Source: JBDKVA01 sp039679375
Lineage (GTDB): Bacteria; Bacillota; Clostridia; Acetivibrionales; DTU013
Assembly: GCA_039679375.1 (NCBI GenBank)
Contig: JBDKVA010000088.1
Span: 1-16,191 of the forward strand
Length of the DNA stretch: 16,191 nt
Reading direction: 5' to 3'
Shown here in pieces: positions 6,880 to 14,839 of this stretch; the stretch's first letter is position 1; each line of letters begins with the position of its first letter. A program made the translations under genes and the position numbers. The notes below the pieces were generated by a model that saw only the letters and a list, made by a program, of their open reading frames with translations, searched no databases and was not told where the DNA came from.

Positions 6880-9291
6880 TTGAAAAAAATAAGAGATTTG
6901 TTGCATAGGAACAAAAAGGAAAGGCACTTCCTGGCTTTTTTACCTTCATTACTTATTTCTTTCATCTCTATAATTGTACTCTGTACTCTTATTATGGGAA
7001 TCCTATCATTTAAAGTCGTAAAATCCTTTATGACTGACCGTATGATTTCTTCAAACAATAAATTGCTGAGCCAGTATAAATCCAGTATAGACATTGCGTT
7101 GATAGAAGCAATGGACAACATATCGCTGAAAATCATGCATGATCTCAACGGCAACTATTATCTTAACCGGTATTTTTCGGACCCTTTGGAAAGCAGTATT
7201 GCCAATGTCTCCTCGGTCAGCAGTTATTTGAACAATATGAGTGTTTTGAACTCCCTTGTATTTTCTTTATCAATATATTATTCAAACGATAATCTTTTAG
7301 TATCTACAGATTATGTTAGAAATACGCTTTATAGAAAGATGGAGGATCAGAAAGATCTTACTCATTACTATAATATCATACAGCAGGCAGCGCAAAACAA
7401 CCTGAATAACGAAGAGAAGATATCATTGTTTTTTGACTACGGTAAAAGCCTGAATTTCAAGGTTTCCGAAGTTCAGGCAAACAGGGCTCCCGAAACCATT
7501 ATCCAAGCTGTAAGGGTATCCTACGGATATAATAAAAGTATTAAAGGAGCGGTAATTGTTACAGTAAGCGGAGATATATTCAAATCATTCCTGAATAAAC
7601 ATGCTCCTGAAGATTTGGGAGGCGTCTTCATCTTCAATGAAGATGGCACTATCATATCACATACGGACAGCGCTTATATAGGTCATAATATCTCTGAGCT
7701 TGGATATCAGGACCTGTTATCAAAAAAGAGCGATTCAGGATATTTCATAAAAGAGGTGGGGGGAATCCCTTCCGTAATTTCGTATCAGCCCTCATCATAC
7801 AGTGATTGGATGTATGTTTCCATAGCTCCTATCAAAGCAATTTCATCCGTATCGGATTACATCCTTAAAATTTTATTATTAGTGGCATTGGTGTCAGTAA
7901 CAGCAGGGGTATTGGTATCATTTGCCGCGGCAAAAAAGCTGGCCAAACCCATGAAATCCATTGCCGATTATTGTATAAAAAGTCCATACAGTTTAAACCA
8001 GGCAAATGTGAATAATGAGTATTCACTGATAGGCAGGACTTTAAATAATATGGAAAGCTTGATGAAAGTCAGGGAAGCGGAGCTTGTTAAAGTGCTGCCC
8101 ACGATAAAAATGAATTTTCTCAGCGCATTGTTTTCGGATAACCCTCCCGATTTAGATGAAATTAACGCCAGAATGAAAATATTAAATATCACATTTTCAT
8201 TTAAATTTTTCTGCGCCGCCGCAATTAAGCTTGAGAAACTGCAGAAGTCGGAAAAGGTTGTAGTATATGAATATGAAAAATTAAAGATTTGTTCAATGCT
8301 GGAGGTTTTATTTACCTCGGAAAATTCCGCATGTCTGTTTTATGAAAAGGATAATACGATAGCAGTGCTTTTCAATTATGACTTTGAAGAAAGTACGCTG
8401 TATAAGCTTAGCCAGGCATTTTTTGAGCAAACGCAGAAACAGGCTTCCGAGAGCATACCAATTGTAAAACATATGTCTTTCGGCAAGGCCGACACAAATA
8501 TCCGGCACATGAGCACTTCCTTCAAGATCGCATTAAATGGCTTGAATTACAGCTATGTATTTCCTGAAAGGTATTTGTTTACATATAATGATATCATAGG
8601 CCTCGAAGAGAACAATTCTTTTTCCAGCAAGCTGCTTTTGAATAATCTCGCCAACTCTTTAGGAAGCCTTAATTGCGAAAAAAGCGAAAGCGATATAGAA
8701 AATCTTCTAAAAACCATAAGAAATGGCAGTTATAGCTATCAGCAAATATATATTACATTAAATACGTGCGTATCAATGATAGAAGATTTTATATCCACAC
8801 ATGCCGGGAAAGAAATAAACCTTGAAAAGGACTTTAAAAATACCGCCAATATCCTTGAATTTGAAGCATGGGTGAAGAAGGTTATACATAAAGCATTTAA
8901 CGATATAGATGGAGCTAAATCAAATAATAAATATATTGTAATGAAAACCCAGGAGTTTATTCAGCAGAATATTCAGAATCCCCAGCTTTCCCTGGAGTAT
9001 GTTGCTGAAAAATTGGGAACCAATTACAAATATCTGAGCAGAGTCTTCAAAAACGAAATCGGCGTTAAGTTTGTTGATTATGTTTCTAATCTTAAGCTTA
9101 ACCATTGCCGTAACTTATTAATCAATACCGATTTAAAAGTAGTAGAAATATCCGATATTATGAAATATTCCACATCCAATTATTTTATAAGCAGATTTAA
9201 AATGATGTTTGGATGTACACCGAAAAAGTACCGGGAAAATTATCAGGCAGCTAAAAATACTGAAGATAAATTATTTAAAAAAGTTGAATAA
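6880..9291 (+). CDS. Membrane-anchored AraC/YesN-type transcriptional regulator with extracellular sensor domain
   Basis: One-component regulator that probably senses a saccharide, or a loaded binding protein, outside the cell and controls nearby transport genes. The 803 residues contain: a first TM helix at about 16-42; an extracellular Cache-like region at about 43-325 (GGVFIFNEDGTIISHTD near 247 is typical of the second sub-domain); a second TM at about 328-352; a coiled linker; a divergent central domain at about 440-570 of the kind seen in YesN-like regulators; and a C-terminal pair of helix-turn-helices at about 683-790. The signature is LSLEYVAEKLGTNYKYLSRV, then SNYFISRFKMMFGCTPKKYR. 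The start is TTG at 6880, six nt after a run of six G (6868-6873); an ATG with a better site is not available. Its codon use is more AT-rich than that of its neighbours. A TATTAT at 6825-6830 could be its -10, but I see no good -35, so it may be read through from module A. It lies between the two transport modules. Confidence 0.92.
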   Translation: MKKIRDLLHRNKKERHFLAFLPSLLISFISIIVLCTLIMGILSFKVVKSFMTDRMISSNNKLLSQYKSSIDIALIEAMDNISLKIMHDLNGNYYLNRYFSDPLESSIANVSSVSSYLNNMSVLNSLVFSLSIYYSNDNLLVSTDYVRNTLYRKMEDQKDLTHYYNIIQQAAQNNLNNEEKISLFFDYGKSLNFKVSEVQANRAPETIIQAVRVSYGYNKSIKGAVIVTVSGDIFKSFLNKHAPEDLGGVFIFNEDGTIISHTDSAYIGHNISELGYQDLLSKKSDSGYFIKEVGGIPSVISYQPSSYSDWMYVSIAPIKAISSVSDYILKILLLVALVSVTAGVLVSFAAAKKLAKPMKSIADYCIKSPYSLNQANVNNEYSLIGRTLNNMESLMKVREAELVKVLPTIKMNFLSALFSDNPPDLDEINARMKILNITFSFKFFCAAAIKLEKLQKSEKVVVYEYEKLKICSMLEVLFTSENSACLFYEKDNTIAVLFNYDFEESTLYKLSQAFFEQTQKQASESIPIVKHMSFGKADTNIRHMSTSFKIALNGLNYSYVFPERYLFTYNDIIGLEENNSFSSKLLLNNLANSLGSLNCEKSESDIENLLKTIRNGSYSYQQIYITLNTCVSMIEDFISTHAGKEINLEKDFKNTANILEFEAWVKKVIHKAFNDIDGAKSNNKYIVMKTQEFIQQNIQNPQLSLEYVAEKLGTNYKYLSRVFKNEIGVKFVDYVSNLKLNHCRNLLINTDLKVVEISDIMKYSTSNYFISRFKMMFGCTPKKYRENYQAAKNTEDKLFKKVE

Positions 9292-9294
9292 TAC

Positions 9295-9345
9295 TGCTAT
9301 ATTAATAACACAGCAATGTATTATTAATGAAAATAGCAATATTTC
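9295..9345 (+). terminator. AT-rich hairpin with GCAA tetraloop after the regulator gene, possible terminator
   Basis: A long dyad starts four nt after the stop. TGCTAT (9295-9300) pairs with ATAGCA (9333-9338) across a GAAA bulge. ATTAATAA (9301-9308) pairs with TTATTAAT (9321-9328), and ACA/TGT closes a GCAA (GNRA-type) loop at 9313-9316. ATATTTCT follows. The stem is AT-rich and the T-tract weak, so it may terminate only partly or protect the mRNA end. Confidence 0.5.
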
Positions 9346-9362
9346 TACTGGATTAATTATCA

Positions 9363-9392
9363 TTGCTTTTAAGTCATACATCAGAATATAAT
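9363..9392 (+). promoter_or_regulatory. Probable sigma-A promoter of module B
   Basis: TTGCTT (9363-9368) and a perfect TATAAT (9387-9392) are spaced by 18 nt. Transcription would start near 9399, giving a leader of about 119 nt before the ATG at 9518. This separates module B from the regulator gene. Confidence 0.6.
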
Positions 9393-9407
9393 TGGGGTGC
9401 AGGGTAA

Positions 9408-9423
9408 AGATGTGCGCGCATCT
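9408..9423. promoter_or_regulatory. Near-palindrome just downstream of the module B promoter (possible operator or leader hairpin)
   Basis: AGATGTGCGCGCATCT is symmetric except for one central pair, which is a G-U wobble in RNA. It begins about 9 nt after the predicted transcription start, in otherwise AT-rich sequence, so it could be a repressor site or a small 5' leader hairpin. The remaining leader (9424-9496) shows nothing clear. Confidence 0.4.
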
Positions 9424-9517
9424 AAACTTATTAGTTTCATGGATTTATCACAGATTTTTTATGCAAAAGGCATTCTAGTTGAACGAATTAAAATTTAAAA
9501 GGAGTGACTTATTTATT

Positions 9518-11170
9518 ATGAAAAGAAAAGTGGTATTAGCAGTTGCACTTCTACTTGCGTTTTCCATTATTTTTTCTGCCTGTGGCTCGCAATCATCAGA
9601 TAAAAATGCATCGACAGCAAAGACCGGCTCGACAGCAGCTACGGCAACACCTACCGCTACACCTGTTGCAGAACAAAAACCCGCAAAATTAAGGATCTTC
9701 TACGTAACCGGAGGAGCTGCTGTTGCTGAGGATTTCAACTATGCAAAGAATCCTATCTTAGATATTATTACCAAAAAAGCAAATGTAGAAATAACAGAAG
9801 CAATTGTTCCGCCATGGTCGGATACGGTTACGAAATATAACTTAATGATGTCATCCGGTAGCCTTTGCGATGTCATTCAATATAATGGAGTAAATCAGCT
9901 TAATAATGACGGCAAAAACGGAGCGTTTATGGATTTGACGGATGTTATCAAGAATTCATCACTCCTGCAGGAACGGTATGCGAAATATACAAACCAGCTG
10001 AAGTCAGAAGATGGAAAGATTTATTGCCTGCGCCCGCTTCCTGCCGACGGCGATGTTAACAACTCGTTCTTCGTAAGATGGGATGTAATGAAGGATCTGG
10101 GATATACAGAGCTTCCGAAGACTCTGGACGGATATCTTGACGCAATGAGAGCTCTTAAGAAAAAATATCCCGATTCAGTACCATATACTACGATGGACAA
10201 TCTCCATTTCGCGGAGTTTGTATTTAACTGCTATGGTATAACCGGCCGTGGAAATGGCTGGCAGCAGTACTTCGGAAAAGTAATCATGCATTTTGAGAAT
10301 CCTTTGTATAAAGATGCGTTGAAGGTTTATAACACAATGCTGAAGGAAGGACTCATGGATCCGGAATTTGTTACAAGCAAGAGAGCAGATTTTGATGAAA
10401 AGAGATATAACAGGAAAGTGCTTGTAAATCAGCAGAATGTCGGCATGGGTATGGTCTTCTTCCCCCGCTACCTGGACAACGGTGTACTTGATGCAAGGTC
10501 GATTGTTGCTCCATACCCTGTAGTTGATGATCCAAGGGTAGATATGAACGCAGTTTATGAGGGATCGCTTGCAGTTGGTAATACAGGCGTAGCAATTGCT
10601 TCAACCTCAAAGGAAAAGGAAGGCGCTATCAGGTTTATTCAGGAGCTTGCGTCTGAGGAGACCAAAACATTAGGTATCTGGGGTATTGAAAATATCGACT
10701 ACAAGGTAGTGAACGGTGAGAAAGTGCAGATTGTTGACGAAAAGACAAACACTAAATCAAGAAGCCTGTATAACATGCTGTTCCCTACAAATAACGTTAT
10801 GAATATTCAAAAATCATTCAGTGTTGGTATTGAGAAACTTAAACAAAAAGTTCCTACCATTACCGATGCTGAAATAAAAGAATATACTGATTTATCCTGG
10901 AAGCAATACAATGAGGTGCTTAAAATCAATGCTTCAGTGCCAACAAGAGCAGGATTCACTTATTTCATTTCACTTGAGAAAGATACTCAAACAAGAGCAA
11001 CAGAAGCTCAGGCTGAAGCCCTAACGATTATTATAAAGGCTATGAGGGGCGATATCTCGCTGGATGAGTTTGATGTTCAGGCAGCTGCCTTCATTAAGAA
11101 ATACCAGTTCATTACTGACGAGTATAATGCAAAATTACCGGCAGCAATGGAAAGGGCAAAGTTAAACTAA
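9518..11170 (+). CDS. Extracellular solute-binding lipoprotein of a carbohydrate ABC transporter (module B, LplA-like)
   Basis: Second sugar-binding receptor, 550 residues. It has a lysine/arginine-rich N-terminus, a hydrophobic core and lipobox FSAC with lipidated Cys22, then a Ser/Thr/Ala-rich linker (about 23-57, including TATPTATPVA) and a solute-binding fold. The segment around ALKKKYPDSVPYTT parallels LKKIYPDSYPLSF of the module A protein, so the two are distant paralogues. I chose the ATG at 9518: AAAAGGAGTGA (9497-9507) lies just upstream and a normal signal peptide begins there. An in-frame TTG at 9479 would place the ribosome binding site inside the gene and put a charged tail before the signal peptide. 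A strong hairpin follows, then the two permease genes, so this is the cognate receptor of that transporter. Higher expression of the receptor than of the permeases is expected. Ligand unknown. Confidence 0.94.
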   Translation: MKRKVVLAVALLLAFSIIFSACGSQSSDKNASTAKTGSTAATATPTATPVAEQKPAKLRIFYVTGGAAVAEDFNYAKNPILDIITKKANVEITEAIVPPWSDTVTKYNLMMSSGSLCDVIQYNGVNQLNNDGKNGAFMDLTDVIKNSSLLQERYAKYTNQLKSEDGKIYCLRPLPADGDVNNSFFVRWDVMKDLGYTELPKTLDGYLDAMRALKKKYPDSVPYTTMDNLHFAEFVFNCYGITGRGNGWQQYFGKVIMHFENPLYKDALKVYNTMLKEGLMDPEFVTSKRADFDEKRYNRKVLVNQQNVGMGMVFFPRYLDNGVLDARSIVAPYPVVDDPRVDMNAVYEGSLAVGNTGVAIASTSKEKEGAIRFIQELASEETKTLGIWGIENIDYKVVNGEKVQIVDEKTNTKSRSLYNMLFPTNNVMNIQKSFSVGIEKLKQKVPTITDAEIKEYTDLSWKQYNEVLKINASVPTRAGFTYFISLEKDTQTRATEAQAEALTIIIKAMRGDISLDEFDVQAAAFIKKYQFITDEYNAKLPAAMERAKLN

Positions 11171-11202
11171 AATATAGTTTTATTCCGTAAATGGAATTGA
11201 TG

Positions 11203-11232
11203 TACCGGAGGCTTTAACAGAAGCCTCCGGTA
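11203..11232 (+). terminator. Strong hairpin between binding-protein and permease genes (attenuating terminator or mRNA stabiliser)
   Basis: A perfect 12-bp stem (TACCGGAGGCTT at 11203-11214, AAGCCTCCGGTA at 11221-11232) closes a TAACAG loop 32 nt after the stop codon. The tail (TATTATAAATAG) is AT-rich but not a T-run, so readthrough to the permeases is likely. Such elements commonly keep receptor mRNA above permease mRNA. The rest of the 181-nt gap (11233-11337) shows no good promoter and no convincing gene. Confidence 0.7.
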
Positions 11233-11351
11233 TATTATAAATAGTTATCCGGTAGGTCGGTTAATATATCTGATACTTATTCTATGGGTTATGGAAGGCA
11301 GAAGTTTGGAAAATCACATTCAATTTAATGTAGGGGCAGGGGGTAGCCAAG

Positions 11352-12317
11352 TTGGTTAAAAATGCAAGCGAAATTGCTCTTACCATGAATAAGAGCCGTG
11401 CTTTATTAAAGGAGGGCCGGGGCTTCAAAAAAGGCAGGGATATACCTGTTTATTTTCTTTTGCTTCCGGGAATGCTGTTACTTTTTGTATTTAATTATAT
11501 ACCCTTATTTGGAATTACAATTGCTTTTAAAAACTTCATTACCTTTAAGGGTATTTTGGGAAGCGAATGGGTAGGATTAGAGAATTTCAAATATTTTCTT
11601 TTAGATCCAAAATTCTGGCAGGTTTTAAAAAATACAATTGAAATTAATATCCTGCAAATTGTTTTTGGCTTTCCAATACCTATAATATTCGCATTATTGC
11701 TAAATGAAGTCTGGTCTACGAAATTCAAAAAGACAGTTCAGACGATCAGTTATCTGCCACACTTTATTTCATGGGTTGTAGCGGCAGGTATTTTCACATC
11801 AATGCTTCAGCCGACTACAGGTATTGTCAATTTACTGTTAAAAAGTGTTTTCGGGATGGAACCGGTTCACTTTATGGCTATACCCGGATATTTCAGACCA
11901 GTTCTTATTATAACAGGCATATGGAAAGGGTTTGGAATGAGTGCTGTGTATTACCTTGCAGCTCTTTCGTCAATTGACCAACAGTTGTATGAGGCTGCAA
12001 AAATAGACGGAGCGGGCAAACTCAAGCAAACCTGGTATATTACTTTGCCTGGAATAAAAAACATAACCATCGTCTTGTTGGTATTGCAGGTAGGTTCATT
12101 AGTGACTATAGGGTTTGAACAGATCTTTTTAATGTACAACCCTCTTCTTTACGAACTTGGAGATGTAATAAGTACATACACATACAGGCTTGGCATTGAA
12201 CAAGCGCGCTTTTCGCTTACAACGGCAATTGGACTGACACAGTCCGTAGTAAACTTTATATTGGTGTACGCCACAAACCGTCTTGCAAAAGTCGTTGCCG
12301 GATGGTCGTTATGGTAA
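11352..12317 (+). CDS. Carbohydrate ABC transporter permease, LplB type
   Basis: Inner-membrane subunit of the importer. The 321-residue protein has about six hydrophobic helices; the first is near residues 33-57 (a PGMLLLFVFNYIPL segment). The EAA loop that contacts the ATPase is clear at about 213-232 (YEAAKIDGAGKLKQ, then ITLPGI). The motif KSVFGMEP and the C-terminal RLAKVVAGWSLW are typical of the LplB group. The start is TTG at 11352, eight nt after AGGGGG (11338-11343). The only nearby ATG (11385) has no ribosome binding site and would remove part of the cytoplasmic N-terminus. The stop codon overlaps the ribosome binding site of the next permease, so the two are translationally close. 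No ATPase gene is present; an MsmX-like shared ATPase elsewhere is expected from this family. Confidence 0.94.
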   Translation: MVKNASEIALTMNKSRALLKEGRGFKKGRDIPVYFLLLPGMLLLFVFNYIPLFGITIAFKNFITFKGILGSEWVGLENFKYFLLDPKFWQVLKNTIEINILQIVFGFPIPIIFALLLNEVWSTKFKKTVQTISYLPHFISWVVAAGIFTSMLQPTTGIVNLLLKSVFGMEPVHFMAIPGYFRPVLIITGIWKGFGMSAVYYLAALSSIDQQLYEAAKIDGAGKLKQTWYITLPGIKNITIVLLVLQVGSLVTIGFEQIFLMYNPLLYELGDVISTYTYRLGIEQARFSLTTAIGLTQSVVNFILVYATNRLAKVVAGWSLW

Positions 12318-12330
12318 AGGGGGGATTATA

Positions 12331-13215
12331 ATGATAAAAACCAGCACAGGTGAAAAGGTATTTCAATATATAGATATAGCAATAATGTTACTTATCATAG
12401 TGAGTATAATCCTTCCTTTCATGAATATATTCAGTCTTTCGGTCAGCGACAGGATTGCAGTTGCCCAGGGAAAGGTGGGACTTTTTCCGGTAGGCTTTAA
12501 TTTTGACGCCTACTTAAAAATATTACAGAATAACACATTTTTGCGTGCTTTGGTAAATACGGTAGGCATAACGGTTTTGGGAACAGCTTTATCAATTGTC
12601 ATTATTACAATGATGGCATATGCGATGTCCAAGAAATACTTCTTCGGGAAAAAGTTTGTAACACATTATATGATTATCACAATGTACTTCTCAGGAGGTC
12701 TTATTCCGTCATATCTGCTCATCACGAATTACCTGCATCTTCAAAACTCATATCTGGCATATATATTGCCGGCGACAGTGAATATATTCTATGTCATAGT
12801 AATCAGAAGCCAGATTGAGGCAGTACCCGGTGAGCTTTTTGATTCGGGAAGCATTGACGGCGCCAGTGAAATGCGGATTCTGTTCAATATTGTGCTTCCC
12901 GTCATAGCACCTACGATTGCTGCCATAAGCATGTTCCTTGCACTGGGGAAATGGAACATGTGGTATTCTGTTCTTTTGTATGCAACAGATAAAAAATTAT
13001 GGACTTTGCAATATTACCTGAGAATGGTTGTTTTTCAAAGCCTGCTTGAGGCCTCGACACAATCGCTTGGAGAATCGGTTGAAGCCAGGGTCATTCCAGC
13101 CGAAAATATGCGGATGGCATCAATTATTCTTGTTGCCCTGCCGATAGTAGCCATTTATCCTTTCATACAGAAGTATTTTGTAAAAGGTATCCTGGCAGGC
13201 AGCGTAAAGGGATAA
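12331..13215 (+). CDS. Carbohydrate ABC transporter permease, LplC/YtcP type
   Basis: Second membrane subunit, 294 residues with about six TM helices (first near 13-35). The EAA loop at about 167-192 reads LFDSGSIDGASEMRI, then IVLPVIAP, with Asp-Ser-Gly where the consensus has Glu-Ala/Ser-Ala; the IDGA core is intact. The C-terminus ends YFVKGILAGSVKG, the usual ending of this subfamily. The start is ATG 12331, six nt after AAAGGGGGG (12316-12324). An upstream in-frame TTG at 12283 lies inside the previous gene and has no ribosome binding site. It follows the first permease by 13 nt and ends with TAATAA. Directly downstream is a relic of an oxidoreductase gene rather than an intact gene. The two permeases together should form the membrane pore. 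Confidence 0.94.
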   Translation: MIKTSTGEKVFQYIDIAIMLLIIVSIILPFMNIFSLSVSDRIAVAQGKVGLFPVGFNFDAYLKILQNNTFLRALVNTVGITVLGTALSIVIITMMAYAMSKKYFFGKKFVTHYMIITMYFSGGLIPSYLLITNYLHLQNSYLAYILPATVNIFYVIVIRSQIEAVPGELFDSGSIDGASEMRILFNIVLPVIAPTIAAISMFLALGKWNMWYSVLLYATDKKLWTLQYYLRMVVFQSLLEASTQSLGESVEARVIPAENMRMASIILVALPIVAIYPFIQKYFVKGILAGSVKG

Positions 13216-13219
13216 TAAA

Positions 13220-13297
13220 GATTATATTACAGCTATTGACGCCATGCAGGAAGTAAAAGTAATCGGGGAAAATACGGCCGATCTGGCATACAAATAA
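13220..13297 (+). pseudogene. Relic of a Gfo/Idh/MocA oxidoreductase gene (last ~25 codons only)
   Basis: Just after the permease stop, an open frame ending at TAA 13295-13297 reads YITAIDAMQEVKVIGENTA and a few more residues. The intact oxidoreductase ends with FAAVDAMQERKVIGIEK. At the DNA level, 13230-13267 matches 34 of 38 bases of the 3' end of the gene at 2429-3754, by hand alignment. There is no start codon, ribosome binding site, Rossmann fold or other part of the gene, so it is untranslated debris. The simplest reading is that module B once carried its own oxidoreductase gene after the permeases and a deletion removed everything but its end. A short duplication or recombination from the module A copy is an alternative. 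Confidence 0.8.
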
Positions 13298-13320
13298 ACA
13301 TAGATCATGAAGTACATGTG

Positions 13321-13380
13321 CCTCCGGGAAATGAACACAGGCGCCTTATAAGGGCTATAATGTCATCCCGGAGGTTTATT
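13321..13380 (+). terminator. Long-loop hairpin between relic and first hydrolase gene, possible terminator
   Basis: CCTCCGGGA (13321-13329) and TCCCGGAGG (13366-13374) form a perfect 9-bp stem, followed by TTTATTAT. The 36-nt loop contains a second small palindrome, CCTTATAAGG. The stem shares the octamer GCCTCCGG with the hairpin at 11203-11232. It may be the original terminator of the lost gene; if it works, the hydrolase pair needs its own promoter, which I could not identify with confidence. Confidence 0.6.
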
Positions 13381-13414
13381 ATGTAACTTATACTAATAAA
13401 CAGGAGGCGGTTCT

Positions 13415-14758
13415 ATGAAATTCAGTTTCTTAAAGGAAAAGATAACCCCGGATAACCAGGTATTCCTCGTAGGCTTTTCTGCAAGAAATCATAAAAGCGA
13501 GGGCGTGCATGACGATCCTTATGTAAGCGTTGTCCTGATGCAGGCCAATGAGCCTGTAATTATTATAACCCTGGATCTTTGCTTCGGGGATTTGAGCTTC
13601 GCTTACGGAATAAAGGAAGCCATAAGAGAAAAATACGGCCTGTCACAGGATAAGATCATCATAAATTATTCGCATACGCATTCAGTTGTTGCAGTGACGG
13701 GTGAGGATGCGGAAAAAAGGACCGGACGTCCATATAACATGAATGCGGATAATTGGGACAAGGATAAAAATGAAGTTGATTATACCGAGAGCATCCGTTA
13801 TTACAACATGGTTAAGGGAAAGATCATGGGAATGATTGAGGAAGCCTTCAGGAATCCTCAGGAAGGCGACGTTTATATATGCAAGGGCCAGTCGGCCTTC
13901 GGAGTGAGCAGGAGGTATCCTTCTCCCGAAGGTATTCTCTGGAAGCCATATTTTAATGAAGATGCCATGGACAAGGATCTGTTCCTTTTAAAATTTGTTG
14001 ACAGGAACGGTAAAATACGCGGCCTTATATATAATTATGCCTGCCATCCGACTGCGATGGGTCCAAGCAACTACCTTGTGTCGGCGGATTTCCCGGGTGT
14101 GGTGCGAAGGGTTCTGGAGGAAGAAAACCCCGGAATGTCGGTCGTCTTCCTGCAAGGCTGCGGTGCTGATATCAAGCCGTATATTTCAGCTGAAGACGGC
14201 AGGTTCAAGGGCTGCACCTTTGATGAACTGGAGCAGGCGGGCAGAAGGCTGGCAAATGAAATCACACAATACATCAGTCAGCCTGAATGGCGCAGAATCA
14301 ACGCGGCATTCAGGACGGGCTTCAGCGAGGTAAAGCTATATACCGAGGTATGGGATAAAGCGAAATGGCAAACAGTGCTGGATGATCCGAAAGAACCGGA
14401 TTACAGGAAGAAATCAATAGAGAAGCTGTTAATCGACATAAAGGAAAACAAGGTAAAGAATTACCTGCCGTTTTACATGTCATTCCTGAAGCTGGATGAG
14501 AAAACCTGCTTTATCTGTATGGAAAATGAAATAGTTACGGATATCGGCAAGGAAATAAAGAACCTATTTGATGAGGATGTCATAACACTCGGTTACTCCA
14601 ACAGCAGGTCATGTTACATCCCGACGAAAAAGATCATACAGGACGGCGGCTACGAGGGTGAATCCTTTAAGGCGGCGCGGCTTGCGGGGCCTTTTGTTCC
14701 TGAAATTGAAGATATCATTGTCGGAAGGGCGGCATTGATGGTAAAATCTAAGGTTTAA
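13415..14758 (+). CDS. Neutral/alkaline ceramidase-like zinc hydrolase, copy 1 (cytosolic)
   Basis: A 447-residue protein of the neutral/alkaline non-lysosomal ceramidase N-terminal domain type, a zinc-dependent amidase fold. Visible landmarks are SHTHS (86-90; H87 and H89), NYACHPT (H211), SADFPG (223-228), LQGCGADIKPY (246-256), ICMENE (E370/E372) and GYSNS...CYIPTKK (Y394, Y401). In characterised ceramidases the corresponding His, His, Glu and Tyr bind zinc, and a Ser in a GDVSP-type motif is the nucleophile. Here the aligned motif is ADIKP, so Lys254 replaces that Ser. There is no signal peptide and no C-terminal ceramidase domain, so true ceramidase activity is unlikely. Cleavage of an amide or ester bond in an imported sugar derivative is a guess. 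The start is fixed by AGGAGG (13402-13407), seven nt before the ATG. The second copy follows 81 nt later. Confidence 0.88.
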   Translation: MKFSFLKEKITPDNQVFLVGFSARNHKSEGVHDDPYVSVVLMQANEPVIIITLDLCFGDLSFAYGIKEAIREKYGLSQDKIIINYSHTHSVVAVTGEDAEKRTGRPYNMNADNWDKDKNEVDYTESIRYYNMVKGKIMGMIEEAFRNPQEGDVYICKGQSAFGVSRRYPSPEGILWKPYFNEDAMDKDLFLLKFVDRNGKIRGLIYNYACHPTAMGPSNYLVSADFPGVVRRVLEEENPGMSVVFLQGCGADIKPYISAEDGRFKGCTFDELEQAGRRLANEITQYISQPEWRRINAAFRTGFSEVKLYTEVWDKAKWQTVLDDPKEPDYRKKSIEKLLIDIKENKVKNYLPFYMSFLKLDEKTCFICMENEIVTDIGKEIKNLFDEDVITLGYSNSRSCYIPTKKIIQDGGYEGESFKAARLAGPFVPEIEDIIVGRAALMVKSKV

Positions 14759-14839
14759 CCGATATAATTCAAGACCGGCATATATATCTAACGGGATTAT
14801 ATGTTTCGCGCAACAATTCATATGATAAGGAGTGATTCC

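Noticed and set aside
9479..9517. Upstream TTG start for the module B binding protein
   Set aside because: It would put a strong ribosome binding site inside the gene and a charged extension before the signal peptide; ATG 9518 gives a normal lipoprotein N-terminus.
11291..11359. 22-codon open frame before the first permease
   Set aside because: There is no ribosome binding site, no recognisable product, and it overlaps the permease start; such short frames are expected by chance.
12283..12330. Upstream TTG start for the second permease, overlapping the first
   Set aside because: No ribosome binding site precedes it, whereas AAAGGGGGG is correctly placed before ATG 12331.
13356..13361. TATAAT upstream of the first hydrolase gene
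   Set aside because: It lies in the loop of the hairpin at 13321-13374 and no -35 hexamer is found 16-18 nt upstream. A promoter here cannot be excluded but is not supported.
14801..14839. Upstream ATG start for hydrolase copy 2
   Set aside because: It has no ribosome binding site, while AAGGAG precedes ATG 14840 and copy 1 begins with the same MKFS residues.
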